From Burkholderiaceae bacterium (lineage in GTDB: Bacteria > Pseudomonadota > Gammaproteobacteria > Burkholderiales > Burkholderiaceae): a DNA stretch of 13,121 bases. Positions 8,047-13,121 of this stretch are shown here, in pieces. Each line of letters opens with the position of its first letter. Position 1 is the stretch's first letter. The notes below the pieces were generated by a model. The model was given only the letters and a program-made list of their open reading frames with translations. It was not told the DNA's origin and did no database searches. A program made the position numbers and the translations under genes. The stretch covers positions 1 through 13,121 of the forward strand of contig CANCBK010000046.1 in NCBI GenBank assembly GCA_947374315.1, read 5' to 3'.

Positions 8047-8552
8047 GCAAGGTTATCTATCTGCTTATGTTGGTGGGCTCCTCAGCACTCGCTGCCCCAC
8101 CCATCATTCCACCAGGCGGTTTAACCCCCGCGCAAATAATTGCCGTTAGGCAGGGGGCGGATATTAATATTCGCCATACTGCAGCCCAAAATGTGACTGG
8201 TGCAAGAGGCGATGAATATTCGACTATGAATCCAGGTTCTGGTCAGGCTCGATCAATATTCAATAGTACCGTGATGAATTCACTGAATCTGCATAACACC
8301 CAGCCTAGTGTCAGCCCCAATGCAGCACTAAATGCGGTTTCTAAAGCTTATGCAGAGCAGGGCATTGCTACAAGCTTAGCGCCAATGGAAACGCCACAAC
8401 CCTTTGCATCCAAGGTTGCAAAAAGTCAGCTAACGGGGATGCCCTTTCTTAAGAAAAATCTATCTTTTAGTCAGTCTAGCCCGACATTTTGGATGCCAAG
8501 TATGCAAGTTCCCGTCGATATTATTTTGCTTGATAGTCCGCGGCATGAATAA
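8043..8552 (+). CDS. Exported protein of unknown function, coupled to the outer-membrane factor
   Basis: The 169-residue protein starts within the stop of the outer-membrane factor gene (ATGA, 8043-8046), so it is very probably translated with it. A signal peptide (MSKVIYLLMLVGSSALAA, cleavage near residue 18) is followed by a proline-rich PPIIPPGGLTPAQ segment, then an Asn/Ser/Ala-rich body without cysteine pairs or a recognised domain. The C-terminus (MPSMQVPVDIILLDS) looks like a short beta strand. I recognise no family. The tight coupling suggests an accessory subunit or cargo of the channel, but that is inference from position. Confidence 0.75.
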   Translation: MSKVIYLLMLVGSSALAAPPIIPPGGLTPAQIIAVRQGADINIRHTAAQNVTGARGDEYSTMNPGSGQARSIFNSTVMNSLNLHNTQPSVSPNAALNAVSKAYAEQGIATSLAPMETPQPFASKVAKSQLTGMPFLKKNLSFSQSSPTFWMPSMQVPVDIILLDSPRHE

Positions 8553-8690
8553 CGCTTTACCGACAAGCAGGTTATCAGTCTCAAGTATTGGAAATCGCGC
8601 ATTAAAAGAGATGGCTTGATTCAATATATCGGCTGTATCAACGGGTTGTCGATTTTGAACATGATTAGCAGTCTTATAAGAAATCAAAAA

Positions 8691-9443
8691 ATGAATAAAT
8701 TACTCATGCTCGCATCCCTTGCACTATCTATACATGCGATGGCGCAAAATGTTCCGATCGATGCTTCACGAAATATGGTGATTGAGAAGGGTACTCAGGT
8801 GCCCTCCCAAGTTAGGGGATCTCAAATCCTTCCGCAAAAATCAATTTCTCCAGCTGACAATTACATTAGTCGTATGCCTGCAGTACAAACAGTGGGCGCT
8901 ACAGCACCACCCCCAACCTCAAGTGGTAGCGGGGTTGGTGTACCCGCTGTTGGTGCTACTGAAGTAACGCCCCAGATGATGAATGCGCTCGAAGAGGCTT
9001 CCCAAAAAATAATGCAAAAAGAGCAAAATTTAGATCAGAAATATACGAAAAAAATTAATGAAGTAAAAGCTGGGCTAGAGACAAATGGTTATGAGGTAAC
9101 TACCCTGGAATCACGTAGCCAATCTTTCACGATTCATAGCGGAGATTATTATGTGACTGGTCCGCAGGGAGGGCTTGTGGAGGTTTCTACCACCACCATT
9201 AATAGTGGTAAGGCGGGGACTGAGGCGCAAAAGAATATAGAAGTGTACGAGCCAGGCGATAGTAGCTCTAAGGCTGTGGTTGTTTACATCGATCACCCAG
9301 ATGCAAAGGCTGCGATCTTTCATCAATCCGATATCACCCCAAGCGCAGAAGTAGCTGTGGAAGCGCTCAATATTTCAATGTCAAGAGGCAATGCCATCAT
9401 AAGTACTCCTACTCCCCTCTTCAATTCGACTGACCCTCAATGA
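8691..9443 (+). CDS. Exported protein with Pro/Gly linker and short coiled coil, unknown function
   Basis: The 250-residue protein begins at ATG 8691, chosen because it opens a signal peptide (MNKLLMLASLALSIHAMAQN). An in-frame upstream start at 8616 would add 25 residues and displace it. After the signal come a disordered region, a Pro/Gly linker (TAPPPTSSGSGVGVPAVGA, about 71-89), a charged helical segment with coiled-coil character (about 94-132), and a C-terminal part rich in beta-forming residues (about 134-235, including SFTIHSGDYYVTGPQGG). The PPPTSS motif is shared with the 6362 product. No catalytic motif or known domain is seen. It lies 138 bases after the 8043 gene on the same strand, so it may belong to the same transcript or have its own promoter. 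Function unknown. Confidence 0.75.
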   Translation: MNKLLMLASLALSIHAMAQNVPIDASRNMVIEKGTQVPSQVRGSQILPQKSISPADNYISRMPAVQTVGATAPPPTSSGSGVGVPAVGATEVTPQMMNALEEASQKIMQKEQNLDQKYTKKINEVKAGLETNGYEVTTLESRSQSFTIHSGDYYVTGPQGGLVEVSTTTINSGKAGTEAQKNIEVYEPGDSSSKAVVVYIDHPDAKAAIFHQSDITPSAEVAVEALNISMSRGNAIISTPTPLFNSTDPQ

Positions 9444-9468
9444 TAAATATTCGCGTTCCATTTTCAGA

Positions 9469-9506
9469 TTTTACATAAGCGATAAATTTATTGATGTGAT
9501 GTAAAA
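9469..9506. repeat. Inverted repeat in the 9444-9537 intergenic region
   Basis: TTTTACAT at 9469-9476 and ATGTAAAA at 9499-9506 form perfect 8-bp inverted arms separated by 22 bases of AT-rich DNA. The right arm falls within the spacer of the candidate promoter for the 9538 gene, so the pair could be a regulator-binding site. AT-rich inverted repeats of this size also arise by chance. Confidence 0.3.
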
Positions 9507-9519
9507 ATAATCGCATGAT
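9491..9519 (+). promoter_or_regulatory. Candidate sigma70-type promoter for the 9538 gene
   Basis: TTGATG (9491-9496) and CATGAT (9514-9519) each match four of six consensus bases and are separated by 17 bases. The start codon lies 18 bases after the -10 element, which would give a very short leader. It is the best promoter-like pair I see in this 94-base gap, but the match is modest. Confidence 0.3.
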
Positions 9520-9537
9520 CACAAAAAAGAATATCAA

Positions 9538-10125
9538 ATGAATATATCAAGAGCCTTTATTCCCACTTTGCTGTGTTTATTGACGCTGAGTTTTTCTGGG
9601 AATGCAGTTGCTGCATCGGCTGAAGTGGAAGTTAAATCTGCAATGGGTGGGCCGCCCTCATATCCAGCGTTTAGTGGTGGGAAGCCACAGTATGAGAGTG
9701 CAACACGTACGACATCAAATGGGTCTTCAGTAACCGTAACAAAAAATGGTAACGGTTACGCCACCATTGAGACGTCAAACGGGGGCTCCGGGACAATAAC
9801 AAAAACTAGTGAAGAATATGCCACGGCAGTTTTTCGCACTGATACCGGGGGCACCGTAGAGAGCAGCGTCACAAAGACTCCGGATGGTCTTAGTACATCA
9901 ACAACGATTGAAACAGCCGGAGATCAACTAATTACCATCAACAGAAGCGCGAAAAAAGGCAACTCAGATGCTTCAATGGCCACTTCGGAAGCTATGCCCA
10001 GTCAGCAGGCTGTGAGCACTGTGCCGCCTCCACCCCCACCGCCTGAAACCCAGAAGAAAGTGGCGCCAGAGGACGTTTGTGTTTCTGTTGGACACCGTGT
10101 TTCGGTAGGTGGTTGCCTGAATTAG
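9538..10125 (+). CDS. Exported Ser/Thr-rich repeat protein with polyproline segment
   Basis: The 195-residue protein has a signal peptide (MNISRAFIPTLLCLLTLSFSGNAVAA) and three imperfect tandem repeats of about 21-23 residues: TTSNGSSVTVTKNGNGYAT from 58, TSNGGSGTITKTSEEYATAV from 79, and TDTGGTVESSVTKTPDGLS from 101. Each has the pattern T-x-x-G-G/S, alternating Val/Thr, then T-K-x. This suggests short stacked beta strands, as in surface or fibre proteins. A run of seven prolines (163-169) leads to a C-terminal tail with two cysteines (Cys181 and Cys193, VCVSVGHRVSVGGC) that could form a disulphide or attach the protein. The family is not recognised. A surface or extracellular structural role is inference. 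The start is the only plausible one, 94 bases after the 8691 gene. Confidence 0.75.
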   Translation: MNISRAFIPTLLCLLTLSFSGNAVAASAEVEVKSAMGGPPSYPAFSGGKPQYESATRTTSNGSSVTVTKNGNGYATIETSNGGSGTITKTSEEYATAVFRTDTGGTVESSVTKTPDGLSTSTTIETAGDQLITINRSAKKGNSDASMATSEAMPSQQAVSTVPPPPPPPETQKKVAPEDVCVSVGHRVSVGGCLN

Positions 10126-10181
10126 CGGGCCCTTTACGGCCGCAGAAGAGTATTGGATAAGAAAGCTGTAATTTAGTCCAT

Positions 10182-10411
10182 ATGCCTAGAGTACCCCCTA
10201 TTTCCTTATTAATCACAGTTACTACGTTACTGTGCGCTTCAATAATCAAGCGCTTGATTTGAGAGGGTCACAAGCTCGCCAAGCTATCTTATATGCCTTG
10301 GGTCAAGCCAAAAAGAAGTTTGCCTTTGAGTTGAATGGTATTCGCGTGATGGGCAACCATGTGCACAAATTTTCAATGACCAAGATACCGAGTGATACAT
10401 CCCGCCACTAG
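10182..10411 (+). pseudogene. Frameshifted, truncated REP-associated (Y1/HUH) transposase relic
   Basis: ATG 10182 opens MPRVPP, then the reading frame is lost at a run of five cytosines (10194-10198). One extra C would restore YFLINHSYYVTVRFNNQALD, continuing through AILYALGQAKKKFAFEL to VMGNHVHKF. This matches the start of the REP-associated tyrosine transposases (RAYT, IS200/Y1 family): the MPR opening, the V-R-x-N-N strand, the A-K-x-K-F helix and the NHVH metal-binding HUH motif. The frame ends at TAG 10409-10411, soon after the HUH motif, so the catalytic tyrosine region is missing and the copy must be dead. A bulged hairpin (10125-10143) lies just upstream. The rest of the gene-free interval 10126-10529 shows nothing else I can name. 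Confidence 0.7.
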
Positions 10412-10518
10412 AACTGTGCTCAAAAGGGGGTAAGTCTTCAGCAAATGGACATAAAAAGCAAAGGGGCATTACAGTACACTCCAAATGAACGGTAACTAAA
10501 CCTCTGTAAGCCGCAACC

Positions 10519-10524
10519 AGGAGA
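10519..10524 (+). promoter_or_regulatory. Strong ribosome binding site for the 10530 gene
   Basis: AGGAGA lies five bases before ATG 10530 and is the best Shine-Dalgarno sequence in the accessory region. A related but weaker AAGAGA lies before ATG 10937, because the duplication that made the two genes included this leader. Confidence 0.7.
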
Positions 10525-10529
10525 CGTAT

Positions 10530-10901
10530 ATGAAATTCAAATCACTGTTGCTAGTAGTTGGTTTTATTCCGGCTATGGTGATGGCTCAAGGCGCACCAAA
10601 AACTGCGTCGCCAATTGCTCCGGGAGCATCTAGTTCCAATAATTCACCGACTTATCCACTTAACCCGGTCGCAACGATAAACGCACTGCATGGTCTTGCG
10701 GCGTTACCAATACATCCCTCTGGTTTAGTAATAGCGCCTCCAGTTGGTTCCGGAACACCGAGTGCGGGTACACCGGGCGCTAATGGTGGTGGTGTTAAAC
10801 CCGGCGCTGCCCCATTGGTAGTTAAACCTGACCCAACGCCTGCAACTTCAACCCCGGCACCCGCGCCCTTAAAGGAGGGAAAAAAAGTTCCCACTTCATG
10901 A
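10530..10901 (+). CDS. Small exported Pro/Ala/Gly-rich protein, tandem paralogue 1
   Basis: The 123-residue protein has a signal peptide (MKFKSLLLVVGFIPAMVMAQ) and a low-complexity mature part rich in Pro, Ala, Gly and Ser that is probably disordered. It is clearly paralogous to the next gene: the signal peptides are nearly identical, and residues 75-103 (TPSAGTPGANGGGVKPGAA...) align with residues 33-61 of the neighbour. It has an insert of about 40 residues (about 32-74) that the neighbour lacks, and ends in a basic tail (KEGKKVPTS). It lies 35 bases upstream of its paralogue on the same strand. No domain is recognised; a secreted or periplasmic location follows from the signal peptide, and the role is unknown. 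Confidence 0.75.
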   Translation: MKFKSLLLVVGFIPAMVMAQGAPKTASPIAPGASSSNNSPTYPLNPVATINALHGLAALPIHPSGLVIAPPVGSGTPSAGTPGANGGGVKPGAAPLVVKPDPTPATSTPAPAPLKEGKKVPTS

Positions 10902-10936
10902 TTGAGCGGTAAGTAATCCCTAATTAAGAGACGCAG

Positions 10937-11389
10937 ATGAAACTCAAATCACTGATATTGGTAGTTGGTTTTATTCCCACTCTGGTCATAGCTGAGGGTG
11001 CACCAGTGATAGCGCCATCAGTTATTGCTGGAGCACCTAGCAATGGAAATCCTGGTGCTAATAGTGGTGTTATCAAACCCGCTGCTCCACTGGCAGTTAA
11101 ACTCACCCCAGCACACCCTAAACTTGCAGCCGAGATGATTTGGCTCCAACAGGGAGCGCCCCCTGTTGCTGCGCAAAGGAATGGGAATTTTTATACATAT
11201 TTCGTCCAATCCACAGTAATACCAACTGCCGTTAATCAAGCCCCGGCTCTCGACAATCCTACGGAAGCGGGAAAAGCGATGTCATCACCAAAATCACTAC
11301 CTCAGATATTGAACCAATTAGATAGCCGAATAGGAGACATTTCTAACCTTGTAGAGGTAAATGAACGCCCCTTATTGCCGCAGAAGTAA
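10937..11389 (+). CDS. Small exported Pro/Ala-rich protein, tandem paralogue 2
   Basis: The 150-residue protein has a signal peptide (MKLKSLILVVGFIPTLVIAE) and a low-complexity first half that aligns with the preceding gene product (GAPSNGNPGANSGVIKPAA, 32-50). From about residue 64 it has its own C-terminal part (MIWLQQGAPPVAAQ, NGNFYTYFVQSTVIPT, and a helical LPQILNQLDSRIGDISNLVE near 121-140), which the paralogue lacks. The segment AAPLAVKLTPAHPKL recurs in the relic at 6275-6349. Immediately downstream is a broken copy of the 6362 gene, so the order '10937-like then 6362-like' occurs twice in the window. Function unknown. Confidence 0.75.
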   Translation: MKLKSLILVVGFIPTLVIAEGAPVIAPSVIAGAPSNGNPGANSGVIKPAAPLAVKLTPAHPKLAAEMIWLQQGAPPVAAQRNGNFYTYFVQSTVIPTAVNQAPALDNPTEAGKAMSSPKSLPQILNQLDSRIGDISNLVEVNERPLLPQK

Positions 11390-11405
11390 AGCCCTCCTCC
11401 GGTAG

Positions 11406-11526
11406 CCGCTTAAGTTTTTCCGTGCCCTGAACGGCCGCACCTATCCTTCCTTAGTTTTTGGCGATACCGCCACCAACATCTAGCAATGCAAATCAACCTC
11501 CTTATGGTGACCGCACGACATGGGTG
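11406..11526 (+). pseudogene. Broken copy of the 6362 gene (repeat copy B)
   Basis: This is the second copy of the 6405-6526 segment. Relative to copy A's reading frame, CAA has become TAA at 11410-11412, one base is missing within the following GTTATT, and the AAG of copy A reads as TAG. It cannot encode the same protein. The 37-base identical run (11474-11510) and 13-base run (11512-11524) show the duplication is fairly recent, or that the copies were homogenised by recombination. The interval between 11390 and 11405 also aligns loosely with copy A's flank. Confidence 0.75.
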
Positions 11527-11853
11527 AGATCAAGGTCGAAAGGGGTCTTCTCAACTTAAGAAGCGCGAAAGGTCTGCTCCCAACCTTAAAACAGTATTCG
11601 ATCGAAACTCAATGGGTGAAAAAAAGGGTCTCCAAACCACTTTTAGTTAAACGGTTGGTATTATGGATGGTTAATTTATCAAGTTTATTGGGCTTCCTGC
11701 ACCTTCCAATGTCTTTATGATATTTACTTGGTATGCGCACCCGAAGAACATATCGTCAAAATCTTGGTCGATAAGGGTTTTATTGGGATGAATATGCAAA
11801 ACAAAGCTTGCACTATTTTAGAAAAAATTATTACTGCAGCCGATCGCCACTAG
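11527..11853 (+). other. Gene-free stretch with short unassigned open frames
   Basis: No intact, recognisable gene is present here. A 66-codon frame (11520-11720) starts inside the broken repeat and has no ribosome binding site, so I do not call it. A different frame is open for about 65 codons up to TAG 11851-11853 and reads like coding sequence (LVCAPEEHIVKILVDKGFIG, then a helical CTILEKIITAADRH), but it lacks a start. These may be remnants of one disrupted gene; I recognise no family. Confidence 0.4.
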
Positions 11854-11859
11854 ATAGTC

Positions 11860-12687
11860 ATGGAACAATACTTCGTCATATACCAATTAACATTCTTCCT
11901 GCCCTTAGTTGTGCTGGCGATTGTTCTCGAGTCCTACTTTTACAAAAAGCAATTTAATAAACCTTACCCATGGCGAGAGAGCGCAACTTCATTAGGCGTG
12001 GGCTTGGGCCATCAATTGACTGGTATTGTCAATCGCTTGCTAATACAGGGTGTGATGGCCAGCTTTGTTTGGCAATATCGCATCTACACCATGCCTGATA
12101 AGTGGTGGGTATATTTGGCGCTGTTTGTGGGTCTGGAATTTTGTTATTACTGGTATCACCGCGCCTCACATGAAGTGTTTTTAATGTGGGCTACCCACAG
12201 TACACATCACTCTCCCAATGAGATGGCCTTATCTGCAGCCTACCGTCTTGGTTGGATGCCTTTCTTGTCATTTAGTTGGGTCTTTTTTCTGCCGCTGGTA
12301 TTGATTGGTTTTTCACCGATTCTAGTTTTTACTATGCTATCCATTAATTTGATGTATCAATTTTGGTTGCACACCAAATTGATTGGGCGCTTGGGAGTTT
12401 TGGAAGGTATTTTAAATACCCCGGCAGCCCACCGACTTCATCACGCCAGTAATGAAATATATCTAGATAAAAATTATGGCGGGATTTTGATTGTCTTTGA
12501 TCGACTCTTTGGAACATATGCCACCGAGCAGAGTGGGGTGGAGATTGTTTACGGACTTACCCATCCAAATCACTCCAGCAATCCAGTAGAGGTTGTATTT
12601 CGAGTGTGGCGGGAGTTGGTTTTAAAGGTTTTTAAAACTTCCGGCCTGAAAAACAAGCTCAGAATTATTTTTTCGCCGCCAGCTTAG
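11860..12687 (+). CDS. Fatty acid hydroxylase/sterol desaturase-family membrane protein
   Basis: The 275-residue integral membrane protein belongs to the fatty acid hydroxylase superfamily (PF04116), non-haem di-iron enzymes that hydroxylate or desaturate lipids. The histidine clusters that bind the iron pair are all present: HRASH (100-104), HSTHH (113-117) and HRLHH (191-195), with an extra His171 in FWLHT. Hydrophobic segments lie at about 8-27, 45-70, 83-97, 131-150 and 153-170, with the histidine clusters on the cytoplasmic side in this family. The length is typical. The substrate cannot be told from sequence; bacterial relatives act on fatty acids, carotenoids, ether lipids or sterols. 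The start ATG 11860 lacks a strong Shine-Dalgarno sequence but gives the expected N-terminus. It is convergent with katG. Confidence 0.88.
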   Translation: MEQYFVIYQLTFFLPLVVLAIVLESYFYKKQFNKPYPWRESATSLGVGLGHQLTGIVNRLLIQGVMASFVWQYRIYTMPDKWWVYLALFVGLEFCYYWYHRASHEVFLMWATHSTHHSPNEMALSAAYRLGWMPFLSFSWVFFLPLVLIGFSPILVFTMLSINLMYQFWLHTKLIGRLGVLEGILNTPAAHRLHHASNEIYLDKNYGGILIVFDRLFGTYATEQSGVEIVYGLTHPNHSSNPVEVVFRVWRELVLKVFKTSGLKNKLRIIFSPPA

Positions 12688-12870
12688 GGTAAATTGTTTT
12701 GGGTTTGCAGCGTGCCATCCTGGTGCTTAAGCCTTGGGAGAGTAGTTTGCTAAAAATGATCCTATAGTTAGCCAACAGCAGGGTGGGTCATGTGAAAAAA
12801 TTCATTTGATGGCCCTTTCTTCTATTTAGATCGCCTGCGTATGCGGACTCTTATGCAAATCGGCTAACTG

Positions 12871-12908
12871 GAAAATAAAAATAGAGGGGTAGATGACTAC
12901 CCCTCTAT
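12871..12908 (-). terminator. Rho-independent terminator of katG
   Basis: Positions 12881-12892 (ATAGAGGGGTAG) and 12897-12908 form a perfect 12-bp stem with a four-base loop. On the minus strand the hairpin is followed by TTTTATTTTC (complement of 12871-12880), the T-rich tract expected of an intrinsic terminator. The plus-strand side has no T-tract after the stem, so it serves katG and not the hydroxylase gene. It lies 24 bases after the katG stop. Confidence 0.85.
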
Positions 12909-12931
12909 GAATGACTGCTTGCTAATTTAAA

Positions 12932-13121
<190 letters not shown>

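Noticed and set aside
9658..10125. Curli-like (CsgA) amyloid repeats in the 9538 product
   Set aside because: The repeats lack the Gln/Asn-containing curlin pattern, and no CsgG-like or CsgE/F-like gene is nearby.
10125..10143. GC-rich hairpin after the 9538 stop as a terminator
   Set aside because: The stem is short with a bulge and no T-tract follows.
10652..10894. 80-residue minus-strand frame rich in Gly/Pro
   Set aside because: It is the antisense shadow of the low-complexity codons of the 10530 gene, with no ribosome binding site.
11520..11720. 66-codon plus-strand frame
   Set aside because: It begins inside the broken repeat, lacks a Shine-Dalgarno sequence, and has no recognisable features.

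Overview
The window looks like a chromosomal stretch of a freshwater betaproteobacterium of the Burkholderiales, most likely Polynucleobacter or a close relative. That placement is an inference from gene content, moderate GC, and the look of the RecQ, ZnuD-like and KatG proteins; no search was run.

Layout: positions 1-361 hold no recognised gene, but do hold an open minus-strand frame with a P-loop-like motif and a plus-strand intrinsic terminator. A conventional block follows: recQ (415-2253, TTG start); a small membrane-anchored His/Cys protein (2378-2758) just ahead of a ZnuD-like TonB-dependent receptor (2848-4929), together a probable zinc-uptake pair; a DUF1275/YoaK-type membrane protein (5025-5780); and a secreted two-EF-hand protein (6003-6260).

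From about 6262 to 11859 lies an accessory region of small exported proteins of unknown function around one TolC-type outer-membrane factor (6781-8046). The genes at 6362, 6781 and 8043 overlap by 1 and 4 bases (TAATG and ATGA), so they look translationally coupled. Signal-peptide proteins follow at 8691, 9538, 10530 and 10937. No inner-membrane pump or periplasmic adaptor is encoded in the window, so the outer-membrane factor is either an orphan with local cargo or accessory proteins, or uses partners encoded elsewhere. The region is being rearranged. 10530 and 10937 are tandem paralogues. A ~120-bp piece of the 6362 gene recurs, broken by stops and a one-base deletion, downstream of 10937. 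A relic of a 10937-like gene sits just upstream of 6362. A frameshifted, truncated REP-associated (Y1/HUH) transposase relic lies at 10182-10411.

The right end returns to ordinary genes: a fatty acid hydroxylase/sterol desaturase-family membrane protein (11860-12687) and, on the minus strand, the 3' end of katG with a strong terminator. The most interesting candidate for an undescribed system is the coupled outer-membrane factor plus small secreted protein cluster with its duplicated, decaying modules. Its function cannot be named from sequence alone.
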